Below, one piece after another: positions 25,543-34,895 of a stretch of DNA of 34,994 nt; position 1 is the stretch's first letter; each line of letters opens with the position of its first letter. The DNA lies in NCBI GenBank assembly GCA_902761495.1, contig CACWKL010000005.1, forward strand, positions 1-34,994, written 5' to 3'. The notes beneath the pieces are model-generated. The model saw only the letters and a list, made by a program, of their open reading frames with translations, was not told the DNA's origin and searched no databases. This stretch comes from an uncultured Pseudomonadota bacterium (GTDB taxonomy: Bacteria; Pseudomonadota; Alphaproteobacteria; UBA3830). The position numbers and the translations under genes were made by a program.

Positions 25543-26861
25543 GATTCGCGCTCCGCGTCGCACAGTAAAATCTGCGGTTGGGTGTAGACAGTCAGCGGCC
25601 CGTCGGAAAAATTCAACAGAAATTTCGGATAATTTTTGGCTTCCTCGGCCGAGCTGATCGGTTTGCGGCTCGGCGTTTCCGCCCAAACAAATCCTTTGCG
25701 CAAAATACTCAAATATGAACAAGATTCCAGATTAGTCACGGCAAGATTCAGACGATGTCGAGAATTTTTCAGAATGCTCATGAAAGCGAAATTAAGCCTC
25801 TCGTCGATTTCGTTTAGATTGTGTTTCAAAACAGGTCTCGGCAACTGAAGCTTCGCCAGCCGTATCTTTTTTTGATCAATGAAATTCCAAAGATTTTTTT
25901 CGAGACGCTCCGAAGCAATGTCGATGCACTGTCTCCTCTCCGACAGAAACCAATTGGCATTCAACTGCCCGACAGCTTTCAGACGCAAGCGACTTCTTTT
26001 CAGGATGCTGTGAGCGAAAAATTTCAGCTGAAACGAATTTTTTTCAAGGTCCTGCAGCAATTGCAGCCTATCGGGAGTAGCCAGCTCAGCCGCAGCGGTC
26101 GGAGTCGGTGCTCGCAAATCGGCAGCGTAGTCAATCAAGGTCGTGTCGGTCTCGTGTCCCACAGCGGAAATCACGGGAATCTCGCTGCGGAAAACCGCCC
26201 TCACGACATTTTCCTCGTTAAAAGGCATAAGATCCTCGAAACTGCCCCCGCCGCGCGCGACTATCAGTACGTCCGGGCGATCGTTTCCCGAAAGAGAATT
26301 CATACCGTCGAGAGCTTTTTCCACCTGTGCCGCAGATTCATTTCCCTGAACCAAAACGGGCCAGAGCAAAATGCGGATCGGAAATCTCTGTCTCACACGA
26401 TGAATGATATCGCGAATGACAGCCCCTGTCGGAGAAGTGATCACCCCTATGATTTTCGGAAATTTCGGAATGTTCTTTTTCAGACTCGGGTCGAACAGTC
26501 CCTCCTTCTCCAACTTTTGCTTTCTTTCCTCCAGAAGTTTCAGCAAATTTCCGACTCCTGCCGGCTCGAATTTCTCGACGACAAACTGATACTTAGACTG
26601 CATTTGATAAGAGCTGACCTTTCCGAAACACGTGATTTTCAGCCCGTTTTCCAGCTGATGCTTGAGGCGCTGCAGAGTGCTTCGCCAACAAACCGCATCA
26701 ATGACCGCCCCCTCATCTTTAAGAGAAAAATAGGCATGACCCGAGGAATGAATTTTCAGCGCGCTCACTTCCGCCATCAGTTTTATGTGACCGAAATTCA
26801 TCTCAAGCGACCTTTTGATCAGCGCCGACAATCTCGATACAGTAAACTCTTCTTCCATCAT
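25539..26861 (-). CDS. xseA: Exodeoxyribonuclease VII large subunit
   Basis: The catalytic subunit of exonuclease VII, which cuts single-stranded DNA to oligonucleotides from either end. An N-terminal OB fold (about 1-100: IKLMAEVSALKIHSSGHAYFSLKD) is followed by the nuclease core with GVITSPTGAVIRDI, ARGGGSFEDL and VGHETDTTLIDYAADLRAPTPTAAAE, then a long coiled-coil stretch. It is about 440 residues, typical. ATG 26861 (with a second ATG at 26858) has AGGTG upstream; the TTG extension to 26888 is less likely. XseB is not in the window. It lies after the HIT gene and is coupled to the DUF5131 gene. Confidence 0.95.
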   Translation of the reverse strand: MMEEEFTVSRLSALIKRSLEMNFGHIKLMAEVSALKIHSSGHAYFSLKDEGAVIDAVCWRSTLQRLKHQLENGLKITCFGKVSSYQMQSKYQFVVEKFEPAGVGNLLKLLEERKQKLEKEGLFDPSLKKNIPKFPKIIGVITSPTGAVIRDIIHRVRQRFPIRILLWPVLVQGNESAAQVEKALDGMNSLSGNDRPDVLIVARGGGSFEDLMPFNEENVVRAVFRSEIPVISAVGHETDTTLIDYAADLRAPTPTAAAELATPDRLQLLQDLEKNSFQLKFFAHSILKRSRLRLKAVGQLNANWFLSERRQCIDIASERLEKNLWNFIDQKKIRLAKLQLPRPVLKHNLNEIDERLNFAFMSILKNSRHRLNLAVTNLESCSYLSILRKGFVWAETPSRKPISSAEEAKNYPKFLLNFSDGPLTVYTQPQILLCDAERES

Positions 26862-26918
26862 CTCGAACTTACACCTGAAAACTCGCAAATCGTCTCTAAC
26901 TTCTGCAGCCCAGACATT

Positions 26919-27257
26919 TTACAGCTTTTCGCCACCCAGAATGTGAACGTGGAAATGATCGACTTCCTGCCCTGCATCACTCCCGGTGTTCGACAAAATT
27001 CTGTATCCTGATTCCGCGACGCCCAGCTTCTCCGCCACGTGAGCAACTGATTTGAAAAACTTCTGAACATTCTCGGCCGATTCGTTTTGTACAAAATCCG
27101 CGAAATTCGTATAACAACCTTTCGTGATGACCAGCACGTGAATTTTCGCCGTCGGATTTATGTCGTAAAAAGCCAAACAAACTTCGTCTTCATAAACGAC
27201 CTTGGAAGGAATTTCTTTCTGCAAGATTTTGAAAAATATATTATTTTTATTATACAT
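26919..27257 (-). CDS. HIT-family nucleotide hydrolase/transferase
   Basis: A 112-residue histidine-triad protein of the HinT-like branch, cytosolic purine nucleoside phosphoramidase or related. The active-site triad is in DHFHVHILGG close to the C-terminus; the N-terminus has FFKILQKEIPSKVVYEDEVCLAFYDINPTAKIHVLVI, the family's opening strands (residues about 7-43). ATG at 27257 with AGG eight bases upstream fits the family start; the frame's extension to 27347 lies inside the prepilin gene. It starts 25 bases after that gene and probably shares its transcript. Confidence 0.92.
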   Translation of the reverse strand: MYNKNNIFFKILQKEIPSKVVYEDEVCLAFYDINPTAKIHVLVITKGCYTNFADFVQNESAENVQKFFKSVAHVAEKLGVAESGYRILSNTGSDAGQEVDHFHVHILGGEKL

Positions 27258-27282
27258 GATTTTACCTGTTTTTTTTTCTACA

Positions 27283-28026
27283 TTAAAAATCATCATCAAA
27301 TTCTTGTAAACGCCTATTTGAATTTTGTTGGGGATTTTCAATTGCACACGGAGAATTTTTCAAATATTTCATGAGCAACACGTCCCGAGTGACCCAGAAG
27401 GTGTGAGCGGTCGGATGAAGAATTATAGTTTCTCCGAGGGAATTTTTGTGATCTTTGGTATCGATTGCGAACGCGATTACGTCATTGTTTGAATTCGAAG
27501 AATCGAAATTTTCCCGATTTGAATTTTCCTGAACATAAATTTTCGGAGAAAAAACATAAGAACAAAAAACTCTCGACTCAAAAGTATCTTCGTAGATTTG
27601 GGAATAATTTGCGGTAAGATCGGACTCAACCATGTATACCAAAGGTTGAAGATTTCCATCCTTGGCGATGGTTGCGGAAATGCCAAGCGTTTTGTAGGGA
27701 ACATATCCGAATTTTACATCTAACGAACTGCTTTCGACTCCGTCATTTGTTTCGGAAGGCCGAGGGAGACGCTTGTTATTCGCGACAAAGGAGGCTACAG
27801 ACATAGCCACGGTTTCGATATTAGATTTGGTCAATTGTTCGCGTATATATTTATTTGCCGTCATGCTTTTGCGAATAAAAAATCCGGAAATTACCGCCAA
27901 AATCGAAATTCCTACGGCGATTTCCAGCAAAATTGATCCTTTTTTCGAATTTTTTTGAAAAAATCTGAGAAAAATCGATGGTTTTTGTTCTTTTTCTTCG
28001 ATTTTCATATTTTTTCTTTTTCGCAT
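27283..28026 (-). CDS. Prepilin-like (pseudopilin) protein 2
   Basis: A 247-residue protein with a basic cytoplasmic leader of 30 residues ending KKG, a class III cleavage site G30-S31 and the conserved Glu at +5 (SILLEIAVG), then a hydrophobic helix and a periplasmic globular part, consistent with a type II secretion/type IV pilus minor pilin. The +1 residue is Ser rather than Phe/Met. ATG 28026 is two bases past the stop of the preceding pilin gene; a GTG at 28032 overlapping that stop as GTGA, or ATG 28008, are also possible. It ends with a polar Asn/Asp-rich tail. It is third in the secretin operon. Confidence 0.8.
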   Translation of the reverse strand: MRKRKNMKIEEKEQKPSIFLRFFQKNSKKGSILLEIAVGISILAVISGFFIRKSMTANKYIREQLTKSNIETVAMSVASFVANNKRLPRPSETNDGVESSSLDVKFGYVPYKTLGISATIAKDGNLQPLVYMVESDLTANYSQIYEDTFESRVFCSYVFSPKIYVQENSNRENFDSSNSNNDVIAFAIDTKDHKNSLGETIILHPTAHTFWVTRDVLLMKYLKNSPCAIENPQQNSNRRLQEFDDDF

Positions 28027-28028
28027 TT

Positions 28029-28679
28029 TCACCAAATTCTGAACAGAACTACGCAGTCTTCATTCTTATTTTTAAAATTATATTTTGATTCGACAATGCA
28101 TTCTCCCGTGGCATATTGTCCTTTCATAATTTGGACATCTCCCTCCAACGGCAGACCATTATCAATACTTCGATCGATATAATACGCACTTTCGGTTGTC
28201 ATAATTCCTGAAAAGTTTCGATTGTCGCCTGTGCCTTTGGACAGAATCAGCCAAATTCCGGGTCTGCCCTCGATCTTCGATGACACAGAAAAATATCCTC
28301 CGATTTTGCTGATCGGATATCCGTTTACCAGTTCGACGCTGACCAATCCCGATTTGGACAGGTGGCTCCAAAACCGTTTTACGTCATCCTTTGATAAAAT
28401 TTCGCCGTTGCCGTTCCCGTTTTCCAAAGATTCATCGATCAATTCTTTCGCGTTCTTCAAATCTCCGGGAATCGCTCCGTATTTTTCCGAAAAACTATTC
28501 GCAGCGATCCTAAAGGTCTCGACTTGCTCTATCACTGCACGCAATTTTGCTGTTCGAATCAATTCTTTTCCCTTCAAAGAGAATGTTGCGATCAAACTGA
28601 TGACCAGCACCGCAATCGCAATTTCGACAAGAGAAAAACCTTGTTTCGTTTTTCTGAATATCGGTCGAGTTTTTCTCAT
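28029..28679 (-). CDS. Prepilin-like (pseudopilin) protein 1
   Basis: A 216-residue type IV pilin-like protein. The prepilin site is KQG14-F15SLVE19, with the +5 Glu and a hydrophobic stretch AIAVLVISLIATF, so it should be cut and N-methylated by a PilD-type peptidase that is not in the window. The periplasmic part contains ANSFSEKYGAIPGDLKNAKE and a Gly/Asn-rich segment (ENGNGNGEI), features often seen in type IV-type pilins of proteobacteria. Two cysteines near the C-terminus (GEC..., EDCVV) could form the pilin disulfide loop. ATG overlaps the secretin stop as ATGA, showing tight coupling. Confidence 0.85.
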   Translation of the reverse strand: MRKTRPIFRKTKQGFSLVEIAIAVLVISLIATFSLKGKELIRTAKLRAVIEQVETFRIAANSFSEKYGAIPGDLKNAKELIDESLENGNGNGEILSKDDVKRFWSHLSKSGLVSVELVNGYPISKIGGYFSVSSKIEGRPGIWLILSKGTGDNRNFSGIMTTESAYYIDRSIDNGLPLEGDVQIMKGQYATGECIVESKYNFKNKNEDCVVLFRIW

Positions 28680-30304
28680 TTTTTGCTCCCTTTGTTGGCT
28701 TTCTTTTCTTGTGCATCTTTGCCACGAGTTTTTTCAAAATTTATCGGACGAGGATCGTTCGCAAATTTTTCGTATAGCCTTTTGTCGGCAACGTGATGCT
28801 TTTTGTTTCTCAGGATGGTCGCCTTCAGGAAAATCACCAGCTCGGTTACTGCCGTCGACTTTTTATTCTCTCCGACAACGGGATCAAACTCCACAAGCCA
28901 AGGCAATCCGCTGCGCCCGTTGGTGGATTCTTCTTTCATCAGACCGCCCATCACGGCAACCTGCCCCGAAGTCAATTTCAAAACAGAATCCATTTCTCTC
29001 ATATCTACAATAGGAATTTTCTGCATCTGAGTTATTGGTGGACTACCGGAGACTCGATTTAAAGATTGAAACAGATACGGCACTTCTTTGTAATCATGAA
29101 TTCGCGAAATTGTTGGCCGCAAATTCAGCAAAACTGTATTATTTTTCACGTCGATCGAAGGCTGCACCGTAACTATCAGCCCAATTGGGATGGTGTGCAA
29201 AGTTGTCGTCATAAAATCAGTGTCCCGCCCCGTCGTCGTGGATCCATATTGCCGCTGTATTTCCGGAAGATAAACAATCTCATTGCGCGCAACTTTGAGT
29301 ATGGCAGACTGGTTATTCAAAACTGTAATACGAGGGCTGGATAAAGTTTTGACCGCTCCAAATTCTTCAATTATGCCGGCAACTATATTCAGATTATTCT
29401 TTTTCACTCCGAATGAAATCATTCCCGTTTGATCCGAACTCTTTTGGAAAGTCGTTCCGTCCCCACGAAAAACATTCCAGTTTATTCCGTTTTTGTAGGC
29501 ATCTTTCAAATGAACTTCCAAAATTTTCGCCTCGATCAAAACTTGCGATTCCGTCGCTTCTCTTAAAAGATTTACGTATTTTTGGACTTCCTCATGCTTG
29601 AACTGCGGAGCATGCACCGTCACCAAGCCGCCCTGTTTGTGGACCGTCACCGTACCTTCGTCCCCGACAATATTTTGCAAATTTTGTTCCAGCTCGGTCC
29701 AAAAATCATTTTTTATTACGCCCGACATAGTGCTACTCGATCCGTTGTCTTTGAAATCCGTCGTCGCATTGGTGCTGTTCTTCAAAATCGATTGATTCAT
29801 AAACAAATCGGTAGAAGTCGAAACCGAACTTTGCGTTTCGCGCTCAATATTTAAAAATTGCAGGCTGTAAATTTTCGTCGACGGAGTATCATTCTCAATT
29901 TTTACTGAATTATCTTTGATTGTATACTTCAAAACGCAACTACCGCAAATATCTCTCAGAATGTCAAGAAACGGACGATTTTTGGCCTCGAAAGAAATTC
30001 CTCCCTCGACATCGTGCGCAATAAAAACATTAACGTCCGCCTTCTTCGCCAGCTGAGTGAGAACGTCTCGCAAACTCATACTTTTCGAGATGGAAATCGA
30101 CACTTTGCGGTAAAAATTCGATGGTATGTAATTCTCGTCTTCCTTTTGAAAATCCACATCCATTTCTTCAAGCGAGTCATCTTCGTAAATTGAATCCGTG
30201 AGAGTATCCAAGCTAGATGGAATTAAATTTTTCTGCTGAGGAGTCATCGGAGTATCAACAATCGAACATCCCATAACCAAAAAACAAAAAATCAGACGTA
30301 TCAT
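28676..30304 (-). CDS. MshL/GspD-type secretin lipoprotein
   Basis: An outer-membrane channel subunit of 542 residues. The N-terminus is a lipoprotein signal with lipobox LVMGC (Cys13). An STN-like N domain lies at about 68-130 (SISKSMSLRDVLTQLAKKADVNVF), then a linker rich in Ser/Thr, an N1-type domain (VTVHAPQFKHEEVQKYVNLL), and the secretin core from about 255 (QVLIEAKILEVHL ... VKTLSSPRITVLNNQSAILKV ... GQVAVMGGLMKEES ... TELVIFLKATI). This order resembles MshL of MSHA-type pili more than PilQ or GspD. A basic tail of about 40 residues follows the core. It heads the operon, 33 bases after its promoter, and is followed by two prepilins. No ATPase or platform protein is present in the window. 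Confidence 0.9.
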   Translation of the reverse strand: MIRLIFCFLVMGCSIVDTPMTPQQKNLIPSSLDTLTDSIYEDDSLEEMDVDFQKEDENYIPSNFYRKVSISISKSMSLRDVLTQLAKKADVNVFIAHDVEGGISFEAKNRPFLDILRDICGSCVLKYTIKDNSVKIENDTPSTKIYSLQFLNIERETQSSVSTSTDLFMNQSILKNSTNATTDFKDNGSSSTMSGVIKNDFWTELEQNLQNIVGDEGTVTVHKQGGLVTVHAPQFKHEEVQKYVNLLREATESQVLIEAKILEVHLKDAYKNGINWNVFRGDGTTFQKSSDQTGMISFGVKKNNLNIVAGIIEEFGAVKTLSSPRITVLNNQSAILKVARNEIVYLPEIQRQYGSTTTGRDTDFMTTTLHTIPIGLIVTVQPSIDVKNNTVLLNLRPTISRIHDYKEVPYLFQSLNRVSGSPPITQMQKIPIVDMREMDSVLKLTSGQVAVMGGLMKEESTNGRSGLPWLVEFDPVVGENKKSTAVTELVIFLKATILRNKKHHVADKRLYEKFANDPRPINFEKTRGKDAQEKKANKGSKK

Positions 30305-30336
30305 ACTTCTCAGCCATTTTTAAAAATATTAACAAA

Positions 30337-30365
30337 ATTATACGTAAAATTTTAGAAAAATTCAA
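30337..30365 (-). promoter_or_regulatory. Sigma70-type promoter of the secretin operon
   Basis: On the minus strand TTGAAT (30360-30365) and TATAAT (30337-30342) are spaced 17 bases, one mismatch short of a perfect -35 class and a perfect -10, immediately upstream of the secretin ATG. Confidence 0.7.
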
Positions 30366-30454
30366 AGATTTCACAAAAAACCGAAAAATCCATCCCAAAA
30401 CTCGCAAACTTGGTCATCAAAAACATTTTCATTGCCTTAAAATAGGGAACAACA

Positions 30455-30483
30455 TTGAAATTTTTCACAATATGTTTTATAAG
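30455..30483 (+). promoter_or_regulatory. Sigma70-type promoter of the XRE regulator
   Basis: TTGAAA (30455-30460), a 17-base spacer and TATAAG (30478-30483) on the plus strand, about 28 bases before the GTG start. It is back to back with the secretin promoter; both share a TTTCACAA word (30373, 30463 vicinity) that might be an operator. Confidence 0.6.
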
Positions 30484-30511
30484 ATGACAACAGTTTGTGT
30501 AGTGTTTGTAG

Positions 30512-31195
30512 GTGGAAAAAGTTATAGAGTATACGGTAGCTCAAGCAAAGGGGCGGCGGCTGCGCATGGCGCGCGCTCTTACGGGAATGTCTCGTCAGGA
30601 TTTGCATGACAAGACAGGAATAGCTACTTCCACGATGGACACCTGGGAAAGCGGACGAGTTGAGCTAAATGAAAAGAGTTCTCTCAGAATTTGCGAATCT
30701 TTTCGAAAATTGGGAATTTTTTGCTCTGCGGAATGGTTACTGCACGGAGAAGGTATGCCTCCTCACCTGATGTCTGACACCGAAAAATCTATGCTCTCCT
30801 ACGGTAAAAATGTAGAAGGCTCTCTAACAAATTCGCAGAGAAAAAAATCTTTCAATTTTCCTCCTTTTTGGGATTCGGACATAAAAAAAGAATTGAGTTT
30901 TTTTTTAAATTTGCACGATAACCCCGTTTTTCATATATTGACGGAAAAATTCGGAAACTCAATGTTCGACGCGGGAGACTGCGTGGCCGGAGTGGGAGAA
31001 AATCCACAAAAACTTATCGGAAAAGTCGTAATTCTTCAAAAAATGAATGATGACACCTGCCTTTGCCGACTGAACAGCGTAACTGATAGCATTGCGGAAA
31101 TATCTTTTGGCAAAAAAACTCCCGTCACAAAAGTTGAATTTAAAAAACTGGGTCGCATCCTGTGGCACAGAAAATCTATATGCCCGAGTTTCTGA
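30512..31195 (+). CDS. XRE-type repressor with degenerate S24-like domain
   Basis: A 227-residue phage-repressor-like regulator. The helix-turn-helix is at about 13-65 (RRLRMARALTGMSRQDL ... GIATSTMDTWESGR), followed by EWLLHGEGMPP, typical of XRE proteins joined to a LexA/CI-type peptidase domain. The C-terminal part has GNSMFDAGDCVAG (Ser150, shortened) but no clear catalytic lysine (CLCRLN where VKRL is usual), so self-cleavage is doubtful. The start is GTG at 30512 with no obvious ribosome site; the predicted leader is only about 20 bases. It is divergent from the secretin operon, so it may control that operon and itself, but it could be a prophage remnant. Confidence 0.8.
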   Translation: MEKVIEYTVAQAKGRRLRMARALTGMSRQDLHDKTGIATSTMDTWESGRVELNEKSSLRICESFRKLGIFCSAEWLLHGEGMPPHLMSDTEKSMLSYGKNVEGSLTNSQRKKSFNFPPFWDSDIKKELSFFLNLHDNPVFHILTEKFGNSMFDAGDCVAGVGENPQKLIGKVVILQKMNDDTCLCRLNSVTDSIAEISFGKKTPVTKVEFKKLGRILWHRKSICPSF

Positions 31196-31219
31196 TACGA
31201 CGGAGTTCCCGGGAAAAAA

Positions 31220-31993
31220 TTAAAATTTTCTCCTCTTTTTTTTTAGCTCTATTATTTGCCGATCGATCTCGTTCAAAAATTTCTGTACAGACCTGCTGTG
31301 TTTGATGTCATAACTACCGACTTTCTGCAATTTTTCGTGGAATTTTATAACAAGATGTTTATTATCGTACTCGATTTCTCTCACGGTATTTATGTAAATA
31401 TCAGGATCTGTAGCTTCGTTGAGGAGAGTCACGATGTTCGTAAGTTCATACTCCACCGTCTCGTGAGAATCATAATTATCGTCGTAGGCTACCAAATTCA
31501 TGATATTCAAAATATGTAAACAATTGTCATTGTACAAAACAGTTAACCAAGGAACGTCCGCAGTCCAGGAAGTTTTAGTCGAGGCATCTCTGACCTTCCT
31601 TGTTGCCTCAAGAATTCTGGCCGACATACTCAAAATCAGAGCGTTCACATCCTCTCGTCTCTGATCTGCCATGGCTTTTTCTGCAATGGATATCAATTTG
31701 TTGCTAAACAAATGACAACGGCCCGCCACGTCACCCAGCCTATCCAAATTGGAAACATCTTCTTCTACAAATCTGAGGCACGGCTCTAATTTTTCCCTTA
31801 TTTCTGAAATTTCCGTATTTATAGGTAAATTCCAAATAGTTTGCATTTCTACAGATTGGTCTTTTGCATTATCCTTGTAAGCCAAATCACGCAGCAGCTG
31901 AGGTTGCTGTAGTTGCGACAAATTGCTCATTTTGCAGCCTCCCAGCAACATCAATAATCCTAAACTCACGGCGATATTTGTAAATTTTATCAT
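31220..31993 (-). CDS. Lipoprotein of unknown function
   Basis: A 257-residue protein with a lipoprotein signal peptide ending in MLLGGC (Cys20) and a mature part that is mostly helical and charged, with segments such as AEKAMADQRREDVNALILSM and a very basic C-terminus (ELKKKRRKF). Three further cysteines (EPC, GRC, DNC) are present. No domain is recognised. It converges with the XRE regulator (24-base gap) and lies about 100 bases downstream of secA on the same strand. GGGGA adjoins the ATG. Possibly an envelope stress or secretion accessory protein, but that is only a guess from its location. Confidence 0.75.
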   Translation of the reverse strand: MIKFTNIAVSLGLLMLLGGCKMSNLSQLQQPQLLRDLAYKDNAKDQSVEMQTIWNLPINTEISEIREKLEPCLRFVEEDVSNLDRLGDVAGRCHLFSNKLISIAEKAMADQRREDVNALILSMSARILEATRKVRDASTKTSWTADVPWLTVLYNDNCLHILNIMNLVAYDDNYDSHETVEYELTNIVTLLNEATDPDIYINTVREIEYDNKHLVIKFHEKLQKVGSYDIKHSRSVQKFLNEIDRQIIELKKKRRKF

Positions 31994-32093
31994 TCCCCGC
32001 TATCTTTCCTTGCTGTTAGTACGCGACAAAAAAACCTTACAAAGGTCGCTCATCACTTTAACGAGAAAAACCATATACCGACGCAAAATGCGG

Positions 32094-34814
32094 CTATTTC
32101 TCAATTTTTCCGTGGCAATACTTATATTTCTTACCACTGCCGCACGGACAAAGAGCGTTACGGGGAACCGCAAAAACTTCTCCGTTGAGTTGCTTGTCTG
32201 ACGTTTTTGGATTAGTGTTGCCTTTGGCCTCGCCATCCGTGTCTTCATCTGTTTTATTGACAAGATTTGATTCTTCATCGGACATGTCTTCCAACTCGTC
32301 CGTGCTGTATGTTTCGTATGAAACTTCGTCATCTTGTTGCGATGCGCTTGCAAATTCAAACATCGCCAGAGCGCGAACAGTTTCTCTCCTAATTGTTTTC
32401 GACATACCCTCGAACAGAGCAAAAGCCTCCTGCTTGTACTCGTTCAGAGGATCTCTTTGCCCGTATGCCCGCAAATTGATTCCCTGGCGCAAGCGATCGA
32501 GATTCAGCAAATGCTCTTTCCAATACTGATCGATCAGACGCAGCAAAATCGTGCGCTCCATGTATCTCATGACCTCCGCGGTGTAGGTCTCCTCTTTCTT
32601 CTTGGCCTGATTTCTCACCCTTTCGAGCAAGAGATCCACCGCTTCATCGCGGGACAGATTTTCTTTCTTATACAGCACAACATCTGAACCGAAAATCGCC
32701 GATAATTGATCATTTATGAGCTGATAATCCCAAAATTCAGACGGAGTATTTTCAGCCACATTGCTGTAAATCACATCGGTGACGGCCTCCTCGCGCATAT
32801 CGTCGATATCTTCGTCGAAATCCTTGTCGTCCGCCATCAATTCGTGACGCTGGGCGTAAATAACTTTTCGTTGGTCATTCATGACGTCGTCAAACTTCAG
32901 CAAATGCTTACGGATATCGTAGTTCCGCGCTTCAACCCGCATTTGCGCTTTCTCCAAAGCCTTGTTGATCCACGGATGAACGATCGCTTCACCTTCCTCA
33001 ATTCCGAGCTTTTGCAGAGTCGCGTCCAGCTTTTCAGCTCCGAAAATTCTCATCAGATCGTCCTCGAGAGACAGGAAAAATTTCGACGCTCCCGGGTCTC
33101 CCTGACGCCCTGAACGTCCACGCAGCTGATTGTCGATACGACGGCTTTCGTGTCTCTCCGTTCCGACGACGTAAAGACCTCCCGCCTGCTTAACGATTTC
33201 CTCGTCTTCCTTGACCTCTCTTTCTATTCTCTCCTTGATGTGCTCGATTTCCGCCGAATCTTCGACTCCCGCGAGCTCCTTCTCCAAGCGCGCTTCGAGA
33301 TTTCCTCCAAGTTTAATGTCGGTTCCGCGTCCCGCCATGTTTGTTGCGATGGTTACCGCGCCGGACCGTCCCGCCTCCGCGATAATTTGAGCTTCGAGAT
33401 CGTGATACCTTGCATTCAAAACATTATGTTCGATGCCGGCTTTCGTCAACAACTTCGAGAGCAACTCGGACTTTTCGATGCTGACCGTTCCGACCAACAC
33501 AGGTTGCTTGCGCGCGTGGCATTCCTTGATCAACTTGATGATTGCGTCATATTTCTCGCGGGCCGTTCTGTATACCTCGTCGTTGTAATCTTTTCTCGCG
33601 ACAGGAACATTCGTCGGAATTACGAGGGTCTCAACCTTGTAAATTTCCGAAAGCTCCTGTGCCTCTGTCGCTGCCGTACCAGTCATTCCCGACAGCTTCT
33701 TGTACATTCTGAAGAAATTTTGGAAAGTAATCGACGCCAAAGTTTGGTTTTCCATCTCGACCTTGACGTGCTCCTTGGCCTCGATCGCCTGATGCAGACC
33801 GTCCGAGTAGCGACGCCCCTCCATCATACGCCCGGTGAATTCGTCGATGATGATGACCTTGTTGTTTTTTACGATGTAGTCGACATCCCGCTTGAACAGG
33901 AAATGCGCCTTGATTGCGTTGTTTACGTGGTGAACAATCGCGATATTTTGGACGTCGTACAGATTCTCGTTGACTATTAGCCCCGCATTTATCAGCAGCT
34001 TCTCTACATGCTCGTTTCCTGCTTCTGTCAAAGTGACATTGCGCTGTTTTTCATCGACCTCGTAATCCTCCTTGACCAATTGCGGCATAATCGCGTCGAC
34101 TCTGACATACAAATCCGCTGAATCTTCAGCTGCCCCGGAAATAATCAACGGAGTTCGCGCCTCATCGATCAAAATGCTGTCGACCTCGTCAACGATCGCA
34201 TAATTGAACGGGCGCATCACCAACTCGGAAGCGTAAAATTTCATATTGTCGCGCAGATAGTCGAATCCCAACTCGTTGTTCGTCGCATAGGTGATATCGC
34301 AGGCGTACTGCTCGCGCCTCTGTTCATCAGTTAATCCGTGAACAATCGTTCCGACTGTAAGTCCCAAAAATCTGTAAATTTTTCCCATCCATTCGGCATC
34401 TCTTTTGGCAAGATAGTCGTTGACGGTAACAACATGCACACCCTTTCCCTCAAGAGCGTTCAAATAGGCGGCGATAGCGGCAACAAGAGTCTTTCCTTCA
34501 CCTGTTTTCATCTCGGAAATCATTCCGTTGTGCAAAGCCTGAGCTCCCACCAGCTGAACATCGAACGGACGCAATCCCAAAGTACGCTTCGCTCCCTCTC
34601 GAACGACAGCAAAAGCCTCGGGCAAAATGTCATCTAAAGTTTCATCTTCTTTGAGGCGCCGCTTGAACTCCTTAGTTTTCGCTCTCAACTCGTCATCAGA
34701 GAGATTTACGACAGAATCCTCCAGCGTGGTAACTTGCTCCGCAACCCTAAAATACTTCTTCACCACTCTGTCGTTGTGCGATCCGAAAACCGCTTTTAAA
34801 AACTGAGATAACAT
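32094..34814 (-). CDS. secA: Preprotein translocase ATPase SecA
   Basis: The motor that drives unfolded preproteins through SecYEG. At 906 residues it is full length: Walker A MKTGEGKT at 102-109, the DEAD-type VDEVDSIL near 210, the preprotein cross-linking domain, NBD2 with [14 protein letters not shown] and [18 protein letters not shown], the helical scaffold ([21 protein letters not shown]) and an acidic linker. It ends in a SEC-C zinc finger ([15 protein letters not shown]), which binds SecB in proteobacteria. GAGG lies four bases before the ATG. A promoter candidate lies between the gene and the terminal repeat. It is the first gene of the contig reading in from the right end. Confidence 0.98.
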   Translation of the reverse strand: MLSQFLKAVFGSHNDRVVKKYFRVAEQVTTLEDSVVNLSDDELRAKTKEFKRRLKEDETLDDILPEAFAVVREGAKRTLGLRPFDVQLVGAQALHNGMISEMKTGEGKTLVAAIAAYLNALEGKGVHVVTVNDYLAKRDAEWMGKIYRFLGLTVGTIVHGLTDEQRREQYACDITYATNNELGFDYLRDNMKFYASELVMRPFNYAIVDEVDSILIDEARTPLIISGAAEDSADLYVRVDAIMPQLVKEDYEVDEKQRNVTLTEAGNEHVEKLLINAGLIVNENLYDVQNIAIVHHVNNAIKAHFLFKRDVDYIVKNNKVIIIDEFTGRMMEGRRYSDGLHQAIEAKEHVKVEMENQTLASITFQNFFRMYKKLSGMTGTAATEAQELSEIYKVETLVIPTNVPVARKDYNDEVYRTAREKYDAIIKLIKECHARKQPVLVGTVSIEKSELLSKLLTKAGIEHNVLNARYHDLEAQIIAEAGRSGAVTIATNMAGRGTDIKLGGNLEARLEKELAGVEDSAEIEHIKERIEREVKEDEEIVKQAGGLYVVGTERHESRRIDNQLRGRSGRQGDPGASKFFLSLEDDLMRIFGAEKLDATLQKLGIEEGEAIVHPWINKALEKAQMRVEARNYDIRKHLLKFDDVMNDQRKVIYAQRHELMADDKDFDEDIDDMREEAVTDVIYSNVAENTPSEFWDYQLINDQLSAIFGSDVVLYKKENLSRDEAVDLLLERVRNQAKKKEETYTAEVMRYMERTILLRLIDQYWKEHLLNLDRLRQGINLRAYGQRDPLNEYKQEAFALFEGMSKTIRRETVRALAMFEFASASQQDDEVSYETYSTDELEDMSDEESNLVNKTDEDTDGEAKGNTNPKTSDKQLNGEVFAVPRNALCPCGSGKKYKYCHGKIEK

Positions 34815-34851
34815 ACAGCCTCACACATATTTTGAAACAATTTAACTCCTG

Positions 34852-34880
34852 ATTATAAAGAAAAGGTTAACATTTTTCCA
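34852..34880 (-). promoter_or_regulatory. Probable secA promoter
   Basis: On the minus strand TATAAT (34852-34857) is a perfect -10, with TGGAAA (34875-34880) 17 bases upstream as a fair -35. It sits 16 bases from the terminal repeat. Confidence 0.55.
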
Positions 34881-34895
34881 TTAAAAAATGACTCG

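Noticed and set aside
25543-25722. 60-codon upstream extension of the DUF5131 frame
   Set aside because: It lies within xseA in another frame; the GTG at 25542 has a good ribosome site and matches the start of the conserved domain.
25821-27011. 396-codon plus-strand open frame
   Set aside because: It is antisense to xseA, has no ribosome site or recognisable domain, and is explained by the codon bias of the opposite strand.
28222-29013. 263-codon plus-strand open frame
   Set aside because: It crosses the junction of the pilin and secretin genes in antisense and has low-complexity, Ser/Phe-rich content typical of shadow frames.
33150-33980. 276-codon plus-strand open frame opposite secA
   Set aside because: It is a shadow of the highly conserved secA reading frame and has no protein features of its own.
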